From MedAcidi-G1 sp002294285 (GTDB lineage: Bacteria; Actinomycetota; Acidimicrobiia; Acidimicrobiales; MedAcidi-G1), in the NCBI GenBank assembly GCA_963999645.1, contig CAXEUY010000007.1:38423-102422 (forward strand): DNA of 64,000 bases, read 5' to 3'. Made by a program: the position numbers and the translations under genes. This document shows positions 18,689-28,161 of the stretch, one piece after another (the stretch's first letter is position 1; the number at the start of each line of letters is the position of its first letter). The notes beneath the pieces were generated by a model, which was given only the letters and a program-made list of their open reading frames with translations, was not told the DNA's origin and did no database searches.

Positions 18689-19769
18689 TGCCGTCTTTGA
18701 CATGCAAGGACGACTTTCAAGACTCATTGAGAAATTTGAATCCCAAGGATGTGAATCACTTTTAGTCACCTCGCTCACTAATATCTATTATCTTTCAGGA
18801 TTCACAGGTTCAGCCGGCTTGCTATGGGTTGACGGTGAGAAAGCTTTACTTTTAGTTGATGGGCGTTACGGAGAGCAGGCAGTTGAAGAGGTTGAAAGTT
18901 CAGGAGCGCAAATTGAAGTTGAAATGGTTGGATCACAACAGACTGAAAGGCTCAAAAGTATAGCTAAGGGCACAAAAGCCATAGGGCTAGAAGCTCAATC
19001 CGTTACATGGTCAAAAATGAAACTCATGGAGAAAACTTTAGAAAATTCAGATTTAGTTTTTACAGAAGGGCTTGTAGAAGAATTAAGGCAAATAAAAGAT
19101 GAAGGCGAGATCGCCTTAATGAAAACTGCAGCGGAAATAGCAGACAAAGCACTTTCGGAGATTTGGCCCATGTTTGAAGAAGGTGTGACAGAAAAAGAAA
19201 TTTCCACATCACTTGATGAAACGATGGTTAAGAATGGAGCTGATGGAACTGCCTTTGAAACTATTATTGCTGCAGGTTCTAATAGTGCTAGGCCTCACGC
19301 TAGGCCAGGAGACAGAACTCTTTCAGAAGGAGATCTAGTAGTTTGCGATATGGGAGCTCTATACAAAGGGTATAGATCCGACATGACACGATCGACCCGA
19401 ATAGGAGGGACTGGTACAGGAAAACCAGCTGAAATGCTTGAAGTCGTTTTAGAAGCACAGAAGGCAGGTCTTTCAACAGTGAAAGAAGGCGTGCCAAACT
19501 CAGAAGTTGATTCCGCTTGCAGAAAAGTCCTTCAGGAAGCAGGTTTAGAAGAAGCTTTTACTCACGGGACAGGACATGGGGTGGGTCTTGATATCCATGA
19601 AGCTCCTACACTCTCTGGAATCTCCACTGATACGCTTCGGGCGGGACAGGTAGTGACAGTTGAGCCAGGAGTATATTTGCCGGACGTTGGGGGAGTTAGA
19701 TGGGAAGATACTGTGATTGTTACTGAAAAAGGTTGTGAGTTTCTTACTCATTCGCCAAAAACAATATAA
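18675..19769 (+). CDS. pepP: M24 metallopeptidase, Xaa-Pro aminopeptidase-like
   Basis: Cytosolic two-metal dipeptidase/aminopeptidase cleaving next to proline. 364 residues: N-terminal creatinase-like domain (residues 10-135), then the pita-bread domain with metal ligands in VVCDMGALYKGYRSDMTRS (two Asp), GTGHGVGLDIHEAP (His), VTVEPGVYLP (Glu) and GGVRWEDTVIVT (Glu). The place between aroQ and efp is the conserved actinobacterial position of pepQ/pepP-type genes. Exact specificity is not decided by sequence. Confidence 0.88.
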   Translation: MKKVDAVFDMQGRLSRLIEKFESQGCESLLVTSLTNIYYLSGFTGSAGLLWVDGEKALLLVDGRYGEQAVEEVESSGAQIEVEMVGSQQTERLKSIAKGTKAIGLEAQSVTWSKMKLMEKTLENSDLVFTEGLVEELRQIKDEGEIALMKTAAEIADKALSEIWPMFEEGVTEKEISTSLDETMVKNGADGTAFETIIAAGSNSARPHARPGDRTLSEGDLVVCDMGALYKGYRSDMTRSTRIGGTGTGKPAEMLEVVLEAQKAGLSTVKEGVPNSEVDSACRKVLQEAGLEEAFTHGTGHGVGLDIHEAPTLSGISTDTLRAGQVVTVEPGVYLPDVGGVRWEDTVIVTEKGCEFLTHSPKTI

Positions 19770-19781
19770 AAAAGAGAAAAG

Positions 19782-20345
19782 ATGCCTGTTATAACGACAA
19801 ACGATTTAAAAAACGGAATGACTCTAGAGCTTGACAATGAGCTGTATCAAGTTGTTGAGTTTCAGCATGTTAAACCAGGCAAAGGGCACGCGTTCGTTCG
19901 AACTACGTTGAGAGGCGTGCAAAATGGTGTAGTTGTTGACAGAACATTTCGGGCAGGAGAAAAAGTAGAACGAGCGATAATAGACAAGCGCTCGATGCAA
20001 CTGCTTTACAGAGATGGCAACGATTATGTGTTTATGGATTCTGAATCGTATGAACAAATATCTATAGAGCCTCAAACTCTTGGAGAGGCAGTTAAATATT
20101 TGGCAGAACAAAGTGAAGCCCAAATGTTAATGTTCGGAAGCGAAATTGTGGGAGTTGAATTGCCAGCCGCGGTCGAACTTGAAATTTCTCAAACTGAGCC
20201 TGGAGTCCAAGGCGACAGAGTTTCCGGAGCGAGAAAACCAGCGACTCTTGAAACAGGGTTGGTAGTTCAGGTGCCACTTTTTGTTGAACCAAATGAAAAG
20301 GTAAAGGTTGACACCAGAACTGGCGAATATTTAAGCCGTGTCTAA
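19782..20345 (+). CDS. efp: Elongation factor P
   Basis: Relieves ribosome stalling at polyproline. 187 residues, three beta-barrel domains. The functional loop is KPGKGHAFVR near residue 30, with Lys as the tip residue; domain III carries the signature PGVQGDRVSGARKPATLETG. No epmA/earP-type modification gene is seen in the window. A purine-rich AAAAGAGAAAAG lies upstream. Confidence 0.96.
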   Translation: MPVITTNDLKNGMTLELDNELYQVVEFQHVKPGKGHAFVRTTLRGVQNGVVVDRTFRAGEKVERAIIDKRSMQLLYRDGNDYVFMDSESYEQISIEPQTLGEAVKYLAEQSEAQMLMFGSEIVGVELPAAVELEISQTEPGVQGDRVSGARKPATLETGLVVQVPLFVEPNEKVKVDTRTGEYLSRV

Positions 20346-20374
20346 TTTCGATAACGCATCTGGAAGTATGGAAA

Positions 20375-20785
20375 ATGTCATCAGCATCCAGCAGTAGTTT
20401 TGGTTCAAGACGTGAAGACAGGGAAACCGCGTTAGGAATTCTCTACTCAGCAGAAACACAAGGAAGAGAGAGTCTTGAACTGCTAAACGAGCAGCCTGTT
20501 AAAGCCGAGAGCTATGTCTACGAATTAATTTCTGGAGTAACAGAAAAACTAGAAGTCATAGATTCACTGCTTGAAAAAAATGCAGATGAGTGGCGTTTAG
20601 AGCGCATGCCTGTCATTGATAGAGCTGTATTGCGAATAGCAGTACTTGAGTTGATAACTTTCCCTGAAACATCCATAGCTACAGTGATAAATGAGGCTGT
20701 TGAAATAGTTGGTGAGTATTCGACAGAAAAATCAAAGAGGTTTGTGAACGGGTTGCTTTCAGAAATCGCTGATCAAGTTCGCTAA
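20375..20785 (+). CDS. nusB: Transcription antitermination factor NusB
   Basis: Binds boxA RNA with NusE (S10) in rRNA antitermination complexes; the rRNA leader at the end of this window has a boxA-like site. 136 residues, all-helical; motifs SRREDRETALGILYSAE, RLERMPVIDRAVLRIAVLEL, ATVINEAVEIVGEYSTEKSKRFVNGLL. Follows efp as in most actinobacteria. After its stop there is a weak hairpin (TTCGG, 20809-20813, with CCGAA, 20822-20826) flanked by A/T runs, possibly a terminator. Confidence 0.94.
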   Translation: MSSASSSSFGSRREDRETALGILYSAETQGRESLELLNEQPVKAESYVYELISGVTEKLEVIDSLLEKNADEWRLERMPVIDRAVLRIAVLELITFPETSIATVINEAVEIVGEYSTEKSKRFVNGLLSEIADQVR

Positions 20786-20887
20786 ATGGATTTAAAATTT
20801 TTTGAATACTTCGGTTGGATATCCGAAAAAAATTTTCCAAGAATAGATATGCAAACAGTACTTGTTCGCGTATATGGTAGTCCTTGA

Positions 20888-20918
20888 CCGTGAAGCGGGT
20901 CCCGTGAGGCCCATACGG
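20888..20918 (+). promoter_or_regulatory. PyrR-binding RNA hairpin in the pyr leader
   Basis: Bases 20898-20911 read GGTCCCGTGAGGCC, matching the PyrR binding-loop consensus ARUCCNGNGAGGYU in its core UCCNGNGAGG. It folds as expected: upper stem GGGT (20897-20900) with GCCC (20909-20912) including the U-G pair, an internal purine-rich bulge (GAAGC), and lower stem CCGT (20888-20891) with ACGG (20915-20918). The ribosome-binding site AAGGAG follows three bases later, so PyrR-UMP on this hairpin should hide it. Confidence 0.8.
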
Positions 20919-20935
20919 AATAAGGAGTAAGGCCT

Positions 20936-21502
20936 ATGGCCGATAGAGAAAGACGTATGACGCCCCCGTTTGGGGGCGTTTTTGTTGCGAGCGCTCGTGT
21001 GATGAGTCAAGACGATATGACACGAGCGATACGTCGGATGGCTCACGAGATCATAGAAAAAAATCAAGGCCTAGAGGACATAGTTGTAGTTGGCCTGCAG
21101 ACGGGTGGTATTGAAGTAGCCGAGAGCATAGTGAGTGCTCTAGAGGAAATTGAAGGAAGAAAAATAGAGTCAGGCTGCTTAGATGTGGCGTTACACAGAG
21201 ATGACATTGGCTTGAGGCCAGTTGTACCTGAAGCGGCCACGAATCTACCGGACCATATAGACGGCAAAGTAATTGTGATCGTAGACGATGTGCTTTTCAC
21301 AGGTAGGACAATTCGAGCTGCCCTTGATGCGATCTGTTATTTTGGTCGTCCGCGTTCAATCCAATTAGCGGTAATGGTCGACAGAGGACACCGGGAGTTG
21401 CCTATTCGTCCAGACTATGTAGGAAAAAATTTACCTACCAGGATTGATGAACTGGTTGACGTAACTGAAGAAGGGGTTGACCTGGGGGTCATGCGTAAAT
21501 GA
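20936..21502 (+). CDS. pyrR: Pyrimidine operon regulator / uracil phosphoribosyltransferase PyrR
   Basis: UMP/UTP-responsive RNA-binding protein that also has uracil phosphoribosyltransferase activity. 188 residues. Core ARVMSQDDMTRAIRRMAHEI, GLQTGGIEVAESI, and the PRPP-binding motif IVIVDDVLFTGRTIRAAL. Start chosen at ATG 20936 because AAGGAG (20922-20927) stands eight bases before it and the first conserved strand (about residues 16-22) lies before the next ATG at 21002. Consequence: codons 9-17 of pyrR contain an intrinsic terminator. A second in-frame ATG (20957) also precedes the terminator. It overlaps pyrB by four bases and heads the UMP operon. Confidence 0.9.
   Translation: MADRERRMTPPFGGVFVASARVMSQDDMTRAIRRMAHEIIEKNQGLEDIVVVGLQTGGIEVAESIVSALEEIEGRKIESGCLDVALHRDDIGLRPVVPEAATNLPDHIDGKVIVIVDDVLFTGRTIRAALDAICYFGRPRSIQLAVMVDRGHRELPIRPDYVGKNLPTRIDELVDVTEEGVDLGVMRK
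20960..20986 (+). terminator. Intrinsic terminator inside the 5' end of pyrR
   Basis: CGCCCCC (20961-20967), loop GTTT, GGGGGCG (20972-20978), closed by A20960-T979 and followed by TTTTTGTT. An 8-bp G+C-rich stem plus U run in AT-rich DNA. It lies within the translated part of pyrR, so ribosomes initiating at 20936 would melt it; without translation it should stop transcription of the pyr operon. No obvious antiterminator pairing for its 5' arm is seen upstream. Confidence 0.8.
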
Positions 21503-22467
21503 GTTTAGACGTTGAAGTCCCCGCAATGTTGAACAAACATCTTCTCGGAATAGAAGGTATGGGAAGAGAACAGTTAGAACTAATTCTCAAACTAACAGAT
21601 CGATTTGCAGAAATAGGTGAGAGGCCAATTCCGAAAGTTCCAGCTTTAAGAGGAAGAACTGTGGCATCTGTATTTTTTGAAGATTCAACAAGGACAAGAC
21701 TTTCCTTTGAGTCTGCAGCGCGTCGGCTGTCAGCAGATACTTTGACATTTGCAGCAGGTTCATCGTCGCTTTCGAAAGGTGAAAGCCTTCGCGACACGGT
21801 GGAAGTAATTAGTTCTTACGGAGCAGACGTTTTAATTGTAAGACACGGCATGGCTGGAACACCTAAAAGAGTTTCAGAGTGGACCCAAGCATCTGTTGTA
21901 AATGCTGGAGATGGTTGTCACGAGCACCCTACACAGGCATTGCTCGACTGTTACACTTTGAAACAGCAACGCGGTTCACTAGATGGAATGTCAATTGGCA
22001 TAGTGGGAGATATCAGACACTCCCGTGTTGCCAGATCAAATGTATTAGCCTTCACATCTTTAGGAGCGAAAGTAACGCTTATAGCTCCACAAACACTCTT
22101 GCCGGCATCTATCGAGAAATGGCCAGTTGAAATTTCAAATGTTTTCGACGACGTTATTGCTGAATTGGATGCTTGCTATCTATTGCGAATGCAATCCGAG
22201 AGACAAAGCAAAGGTCTCATACCATCTTTGCGTGAGTATTCAAAAGATTTCGGTTTGAATTCACGTAGATCTGCACTTCTCAGGAAGGATGCATTAATAC
22301 TTCATCCAGGGCCAACTAATCAAGGAGTGGAAATAACTGCAGAAGTATCAACAGATCCTCGATCAATAATTCTTGATCAAGTTGCAAACGGAGTTTCCTT
22401 AAGAATGGCGGTTTTATTTATGCTTTTGAATCCGAATGAATCAGTTCACTTTGATGAGGTCAAATGA
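21499..22467 (+). CDS. pyrB: Aspartate carbamoyltransferase catalytic subunit
   Basis: Condenses carbamoyl phosphate with aspartate, the first committed pyrimidine step. 322 residues. Carbamoyl-phosphate motif FFEDSTRTRLSFE near residue 57, SSSLSKGESLRDTVEVI with the catalytic-loop Lys, HPTQALLDCYTL, GDIRHSRVARSN, and LHPGPTNQGVEI. No regulatory chain (pyrI) is present, as is normal in Actinobacteria. Coupled to pyrR and pyrC by four-base overlaps. Confidence 0.97.
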   Translation: MSLDVEVPAMLNKHLLGIEGMGREQLELILKLTDRFAEIGERPIPKVPALRGRTVASVFFEDSTRTRLSFESAARRLSADTLTFAAGSSSLSKGESLRDTVEVISSYGADVLIVRHGMAGTPKRVSEWTQASVVNAGDGCHEHPTQALLDCYTLKQQRGSLDGMSIGIVGDIRHSRVARSNVLAFTSLGAKVTLIAPQTLLPASIEKWPVEISNVFDDVIAELDACYLLRMQSERQSKGLIPSLREYSKDFGLNSRRSALLRKDALILHPGPTNQGVEITAEVSTDPRSIILDQVANGVSLRMAVLFMLLNPNESVHFDEVK

Positions 22468-23759
22468 TGGGGATTGTTTTGAGAGGTGGAACGATTCTTG
22501 ACAGAAAGGGAGAAAGATCCCTAGATGTATCTATAGATTCAGATGGAAAAATTTCTGAGACAGGAAAAAAATTAAAAGGAGATATCGAGATCGACTGTTC
22601 GGGTTGCATTATCTCATCGGGGCTTGTGGATCTTCATGTGCATCTCCGAGAGCCGGGATACGAAGAGGCAGAAACTATTGAAACTGGAGCACGGTCTGGA
22701 TCTTTGGGGGGTTTCACAGCACTCGTAGCAATGCCCAACACTGAACCTGCAACAGATTGTCTCGCAGTAGTTGAACAAATTAAAACCCTGGGAGATAAAT
22801 CATCTTGTGAAATCATTCCTTCAGCCGCAATGACTGTGGGCAGGCAAGGCAAAGAAATGGTGCAGATGGGAGAATTAGTGGATAACGGGGTAGGGATTTT
22901 CACTGATGATGGAACAGGTGTTCAAGACCCACAGCTAATGCGCCGCCTCATGGAGTACAGCGTGGGTTTAAACTCTCGATTAGGTAGACCTGTGGTTCTT
23001 GCTCAGCACTGTGAAGTGCACGAACTAGCTCAAGATGGATATATGCACGAAGGTGAATGGTCCTCATTTCTAGGGATTCCCGGACAACCTGCTGAAGCTG
23101 AAGAATTGATGGTTATGCGCGATATAGCATTATCAAAAATGACAGGAGCAAGAATTCATTTTCAGCATCTTTCAACTGAAGGTTCAGTTGAAATGGTTAG
23201 AGAAGCTAAGGAAGCAGGTCTACCTGTTACTGCTGAAGCTACTACCCACCATTTCACTCTTACAGATTCTGCGTGTAGCTGCTACGATCCAGTTTTCAAA
23301 GTGCATCCACCGCTCAGAACCGAACGAGATGTTCAAGCGATAAAAAAGGCACTTAAGGATGGAACTGTTGATGCAATTGCGACAGATCATGCGCCACATA
23401 GCCAACATCTTAAGGAAATGCCATTCGATCAAGCCCCACCAGGAATGCTCGGACTGGAAACAGCTTTGTCTCTTTCTCTCGAACACAGTGGTCTAGACAT
23501 TCCTGAAGTATTAAACCTCCTTTCTTGGAAACCAGCTCAAATTGCCGGAGTGGCCGATAGGCATGGTGTGACAATTGAGAAAAATAATCCAGCGAACATT
23601 TGCGTAATTGATTTAGATGAATCATGGACAGTTTCAGGAAAAGAAATGGCAAGTCGAAGTTCAAACACCCCATACGAAGGATGGAAGTTGAGAGGACGAG
23701 TAAGACACACAGTAAATGCAGGAAATTTAGTAGTTTTTGATGGAGAATCTACTAAGTGA
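22464..23759 (+). CDS. pyrC: Dihydroorotase (class I)
   Basis: Zinc amidohydrolase cyclising carbamoyl aspartate to dihydroorotate. 431 residues, the long class I type. Metal site DLHVHLREPGYE near residue 56, FTDDGTGVQDP, AQHCEVHELA, HFQHLSTEGSVE, and the catalytic Asp in AIATDHAPHS. Overlaps pyrB (ATGATG at the junction) and carA by four bases, so it is in the middle of a tightly coupled operon. Confidence 0.96.
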   Translation: MMGIVLRGGTILDRKGERSLDVSIDSDGKISETGKKLKGDIEIDCSGCIISSGLVDLHVHLREPGYEEAETIETGARSGSLGGFTALVAMPNTEPATDCLAVVEQIKTLGDKSSCEIIPSAAMTVGRQGKEMVQMGELVDNGVGIFTDDGTGVQDPQLMRRLMEYSVGLNSRLGRPVVLAQHCEVHELAQDGYMHEGEWSSFLGIPGQPAEAEELMVMRDIALSKMTGARIHFQHLSTEGSVEMVREAKEAGLPVTAEATTHHFTLTDSACSCYDPVFKVHPPLRTERDVQAIKKALKDGTVDAIATDHAPHSQHLKEMPFDQAPPGMLGLETALSLSLEHSGLDIPEVLNLLSWKPAQIAGVADRHGVTIEKNNPANICVIDLDESWTVSGKEMASRSSNTPYEGWKLRGRVRHTVNAGNLVVFDGESTK

Positions 23760-24871
23760 ATAGAGAAAAAGTGGTACCAGTTGAAGCACATTTAGTCCTT
23801 GCAGACGGGACAATTTTTGAAGGTGAAATGATAGGTGCCACACCTGAAGAAGGTTTTGTTTCAGGAGAAGTGGTTTTCAACACAGTCTTAAGTGGATATC
23901 AAGAAGTTATAACAGATCCATCCTATGCAGGTCAGATAATAACCTTTACATACCCTCACATAGGAAACTACGGCGTCAATGATGAAGACAATGAAAGCTC
24001 ACAGCCTTTCTGTAGAGGAGTGATAGTAAGAGAATTAAGCCGAAGGCATAGTAACTGGCGTGCAATTCAGAGTCTTGATGAGATGCTCGCCTCAAGAGGC
24101 ATTTCCGGTATTAGTGGTATAGACACACGTAGGTTGACTCGACACATAAGAGACTTGGGTGCCATGCCAGGTGCATTCGGAAGTGTAGATGTAGAAGACT
24201 TGAAAATTGCTGCTACTAAAGAACCAGGGACAGACAATATAGATCTAGTGAAAACAGTTACCTGCAGTGAGACGTATAGAGTCCCGTCGACAGGTGGTAA
24301 AAGAAAAATTGTCGCTTATGACTTCGGTATTAAAACAACAATCCTTGAGAACCTTTCAAAACTAGGTGATATTACAGTTGTCCCTGCCAATACTGAAGCA
24401 GAAGTTGTGTTGGGGATGGAACCAGATGGTGTTTTTCTCTCCAACGGACCAGGTGACCCGAAACCATTAGGCTATGTGCGAGAAAATATAGAACAGCTTT
24501 TAGGACAGGTGCCTATTTTCGGGATCTGTCTTGGGCATCAACTTCTTGCAGAAACTTTAGGAGCTGAAATATTCAAACTTCCATTTGGACATCATGGAGG
24601 CAATCATCCTGTAAGGAATTTAAAAACTGGCAATGTAGAAATCACTAGTCAAAATCACAATTATTGTGTAGCTGAGGGTTCAATCGAAGATGTGGAAATA
24701 ACCCACATAAATTTGAACGATGGAACTGTGGCAGGCATAAATTGTCTTAGATTCCCAGCTTTTAGCGTTCAGTACCACCCAGAAGCGGGACCAGGACCTC
24801 ATGACAGTAGGTATCTTTTTGAGAAATTTGAACGTCTTTTAGAGGAATCAAATAAGCAAGGAGATGTTTGA
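23756..24871 (+). CDS. carA: Carbamoyl-phosphate synthase small subunit
   Basis: Glutamine amidotransferase subunit giving ammonia to CarB. 371 residues. N-terminal small-subunit domain (LADGTIFEGEMIGA, GEVVFNTVLSGYQEVITDPSYAGQI), then the class I GATase domain with the nucleophile Cys in GICLGHQLLAETLG and the catalytic His-Glu in QYHPEAGPGPHDS. GTG at 23756 overlaps the pyrC stop; another GTG at 23771 would shorten it by five residues. Its product also serves argF in the arginine operon further right. Confidence 0.96.
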   Translation: MNREKVVPVEAHLVLADGTIFEGEMIGATPEEGFVSGEVVFNTVLSGYQEVITDPSYAGQIITFTYPHIGNYGVNDEDNESSQPFCRGVIVRELSRRHSNWRAIQSLDEMLASRGISGISGIDTRRLTRHIRDLGAMPGAFGSVDVEDLKIAATKEPGTDNIDLVKTVTCSETYRVPSTGGKRKIVAYDFGIKTTILENLSKLGDITVVPANTEAEVVLGMEPDGVFLSNGPGDPKPLGYVRENIEQLLGQVPIFGICLGHQLLAETLGAEIFKLPFGHHGGNHPVRNLKTGNVEITSQNHNYCVAEGSIEDVEITHINLNDGTVAGINCLRFPAFSVQYHPEAGPGPHDSRYLFEKFERLLEESNKQGDV

Positions 24872-27800
24872 TGCCTAAAAGAGAAGATATAAAAAGCATT
24901 CTTCTAATCGGATCAGGACCAATAGTTATTGGTCAAGCATGTGAATTCGATTATTCGGGAACTCAGGCATGTCGAGTTTTAAAAGAGGAGGGATATCGAG
25001 TCATACTTGCGAATTCCAATCCAGCAACGATAATGACAGACCCTGATTTTGCTGATGCAACATATATAGAACCTCTAAGAGTGGATGTAATAAAGCGAAT
25101 TATAGAAAAAGAAAAACCTGACGCCTTACTGCCAACGCTTGGTGGTCAAACAGCTCTGAACCTTGCTCGCGAATTGGCTGAAGAAGGGATTCTTGAAGAA
25201 AACAATGTTGAACTAATCGGAGCGGATGCTGACGCAATTGCAACTGCAGAGGATCGAGAAAAATTCAAATCAGCGATGATGGAAATCGGATTAAGAGTCC
25301 CAGCATCGGGTGTTGCGCGCGATATTGAAGAGGCTCGTGAAATTGTTAAACAGGTTGAACTTCCCGTAATCATCAGACCTGCTTACATTTTAGGAGGCAA
25401 AGGTACAGGTATTGCTTCAACTAATGAAGAGTTCGAGCAAATAGCATTACGTGGTATCGAAGCCAGTCCAATAAATGAAATTTTGATCGAAAGGTCAATA
25501 GCAGGCTGGAAAGAATTTGAACTTGAAGTAATGCGCGATAATGCAGACAACTGTGTTGTTATATGTTCAATTGAAAATGTAGATCCCATGGGGGTTCACA
25601 CCGGAGATTCAATAACAGTCGCCCCAGCACAGACACTTACTGACGTCGAGTATCAAATGATGAGAGATTCAGCGTTCGCGTGTTTGCGTCGTGTCGGAGT
25701 TGAGACCGGGGGTTCAAATGTTCAATTTGCTGTCGATCCAGACACAGGAGAACAAGTTGTTATCGAAATGAATCCAAGAGTTAGTCGATCTTCAGCGTTA
25801 GCTTCTAAGGCCACTGGTTTTCCGATTGCGAAAATTGCGACACAACTAGCTATTGGATACACACTAGATGAGATAACTAATGACATAACAAAAGAAACTC
25901 CTGCATCATTTGAACCAAGTATCGACTACGTAGTAACAAAGATTCCACGTTGGACTTTTGAGAAGTTTCCTGGATCATCGGGTGTTTTGGGAACTTCCAT
26001 GCAATCTGTAGGCGAAGTAATGTCAATAGGAAGAACTTTTCCTGAGTCTCTTCAAAAAGGCATGCGTTCACTCGAAAACGGGAGACAAGGACTCAACGCT
26101 GACCAAGGGGAGCAAAAATTTTCTGAATTAGACGACGAAACTTTGATTAATAAAGTCGGTGTCCCCACGCCCGAACGTCTTTTCCAACTTGAAGAACTGA
26201 TTAGACGCGGTTTTTCGATTGAAAGACTTTATGAAGAAACCTCAATAGACCCATGGTTTATTGACCAGATATTTATGATCACAGAGGAAAGAATAAGCCT
26301 TGAAAAGAAGAATCCTCAGGAGTTGTCAAAGGCGGAATGGAAAAGAGCAAAGCAATTAGGTTTTTCAGATTCCCAATTGGCGTATCTTTGGGAATTGACG
26401 ACGCAGAGAGTAAAAGAACTAAGAGAAAAAGCGGGCATCCTGCCAACCTTTAAAACAGTTGATACATGTGCCGCAGAATTTGCATCTCAAACTCCCTATC
26501 ATTACTCGACATGGGAAGATGAAAATGAAGTTCTTCCATCAGATAGGCCAAAAGTCATCATTTTAGGAGCTGGACCGAATCGTATAGGTCAAGGAATTGA
26601 ATTCGATTACTGTTGCGTTCACGCTAGTTTTGCTTTGAGTGAGGCTGGATTTGAGACTGTTATGGTTAATTGCAATCCCGAGACAGTCTCGACAGATTAC
26701 GACACAAGTGATCGTCTTTACTTCGAACCACTGACTTATGAAGATGTTACAAACGTAATTGATGCAGAAAAGCCTGAAGCAATAATTGTCTCATTGGGTG
26801 GGCAGACTCCGCTCAAACTTGCGGGTTTATTGCCACCCGAACTGATTGCAGGTACGAGCTCGGAATCAATTGACCGGGCGGAAGATCGAGAAAACTGGAA
26901 CCGACTCTGTGCTGATTTGGGAATTCTTCAACCCCCAGGAGGCACTGCACAGAATTTTCAAGAAGCTCTTGAGGTGGCCAAACAAGTCTCATATCCAGTT
27001 CTGGTCAGACCTTCGTATGTTCTGGGAGGACGAGCTATGGAGATTGTTTATGACGATGATCAACTCGAAAAGACTATGGAGGAGATGACACGTTTTGGAA
27101 CTTTGGGAATGGAAGGCGGCCTGTCTGCTGAAAGACCAGTTCTAATTGATCAGTTCCTTGAAGACGCGACTGAAGTTGATGTAGACGCCGTAAGAGACCG
27201 TGAAGGAAATGTTCTCATAGGTGCAGTAATGGAACATGTTGAGGAAGCTGGAATACACAGTGGGGATAGTGCCTGTGTTATACCCCCTCCTAACCTCAAA
27301 GAACAAATAGTTGAATTAATTGAAAGTCATACACGAAAAATTGCAGAAGCGCTCGATGTGAAGGGTCTTATAAACGTCCAATATGCAGTTAAAGGCGACG
27401 AAGTGTATGTGATTGAAGCTAATCCGAGAGCATCAAGAACAGTTCCTTTTGTTGCTAAAGCCACCGGGATGCCTCTTGCCAAAATAGCAAGTCGAGTAAT
27501 GCTTGGGTCAACACTTGAAGAATTAAGCAAAGAAGGACTACGCACAGAAGCAGTTAAGGGCGACCACGTGTCGGTAAAGGAAGCCGTATTACCCTTTAAT
27601 CGCTTTCCAGAAGCAGATCCAGTGCTTGGCCCGGAGATGCGTTCGACGGGTGAAGTGATGGGAGTAGATCTAACTTCTGGATTAGCGTTTGCTAAATCAC
27701 AAATTTCAGCAGGAGGAGCTTTACCAACTGAAGGTACAGTTTTCATGTCTCTTGCTGATCGTGATAAAAGTTCAGGTCTTGAAGCAGCTAAAGGTTTCTT

Positions 27801-28161
27801 AGAGCTCGGCTTAGAAATAGTTGCTACCGGTGGAACAGCTGATTATCTAACAGAAAATGGAGTAGAAGTATCCGACCGGGTGGCAAAAATCGGAGAAGAA
27901 GGAACAGATGCAGTTCGCCTGATTAGATCTGGAAAAATACAACTTGTTGTAAATAGCCCTCGTGGTCGAGGCCCCAGGGCAGACGGCGACCATATTAGAG
28001 GAGCTGCGGCGGCAGAAGGAATACCTTTGCTAACAACGGCAGCGGCGGCGCTTGCCGCTGTAAAGGGCTTAAAAGATTGGAACAAGTTTCCACTTTCAGT
28101 TAGATCACTTCAGGAATACCATCTTGGAGTATCAAAATCAGAAATGTTAGAAAGCCAATAA
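24871..28161 (+). CDS. carB: Carbamoyl-phosphate synthase large subunit
   Basis: Makes carbamoyl phosphate from bicarbonate, ammonia and two ATP. 1,096 residues in two homologous ATP-grasp halves plus a C-terminal allosteric (MGS-like) domain. Seen: LIGSGPIVIGQACEFDYSG near the N-terminus and its repeat ILGAGPNRIGQGIEFDYC near residue 565, IIRPAYILGGKGTG and VLVRPSYVLGGRAME, EMNPRVSRSSALASKATG and EANPRASRTVPFVAKATG, final ATGGTADYL with INSPRGR-like VNSPRGRGPRADG. ATG 24871 is preferred over TTG 24868: AAGGAG (24858-24863 region) is well spaced and family proteins begin MPKR. Confidence 0.97.
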   Translation: MPKREDIKSILLIGSGPIVIGQACEFDYSGTQACRVLKEEGYRVILANSNPATIMTDPDFADATYIEPLRVDVIKRIIEKEKPDALLPTLGGQTALNLARELAEEGILEENNVELIGADADAIATAEDREKFKSAMMEIGLRVPASGVARDIEEAREIVKQVELPVIIRPAYILGGKGTGIASTNEEFEQIALRGIEASPINEILIERSIAGWKEFELEVMRDNADNCVVICSIENVDPMGVHTGDSITVAPAQTLTDVEYQMMRDSAFACLRRVGVETGGSNVQFAVDPDTGEQVVIEMNPRVSRSSALASKATGFPIAKIATQLAIGYTLDEITNDITKETPASFEPSIDYVVTKIPRWTFEKFPGSSGVLGTSMQSVGEVMSIGRTFPESLQKGMRSLENGRQGLNADQGEQKFSELDDETLINKVGVPTPERLFQLEELIRRGFSIERLYEETSIDPWFIDQIFMITEERISLEKKNPQELSKAEWKRAKQLGFSDSQLAYLWELTTQRVKELREKAGILPTFKTVDTCAAEFASQTPYHYSTWEDENEVLPSDRPKVIILGAGPNRIGQGIEFDYCCVHASFALSEAGFETVMVNCNPETVSTDYDTSDRLYFEPLTYEDVTNVIDAEKPEAIIVSLGGQTPLKLAGLLPPELIAGTSSESIDRAEDRENWNRLCADLGILQPPGGTAQNFQEALEVAKQVSYPVLVRPSYVLGGRAMEIVYDDDQLEKTMEEMTRFGTLGMEGGLSAERPVLIDQFLEDATEVDVDAVRDREGNVLIGAVMEHVEEAGIHSGDSACVIPPPNLKEQIVELIESHTRKIAEALDVKGLINVQYAVKGDEVYVIEANPRASRTVPFVAKATGMPLAKIASRVMLGSTLEELSKEGLRTEAVKGDHVSVKEAVLPFNRFPEADPVLGPEMRSTGEVMGVDLTSGLAFAKSQISAGGALPTEGTVFMSLADRDKSSGLEAAKGFLELGLEIVATGGTADYLTENGVEVSDRVAKIGEEGTDAVRLIRSGKIQLVVNSPRGRGPRADGDHIRGAAAAEGIPLLTTAAAALAAVKGLKDWNKFPLSVRSLQEYHLGVSKSEMLESQ

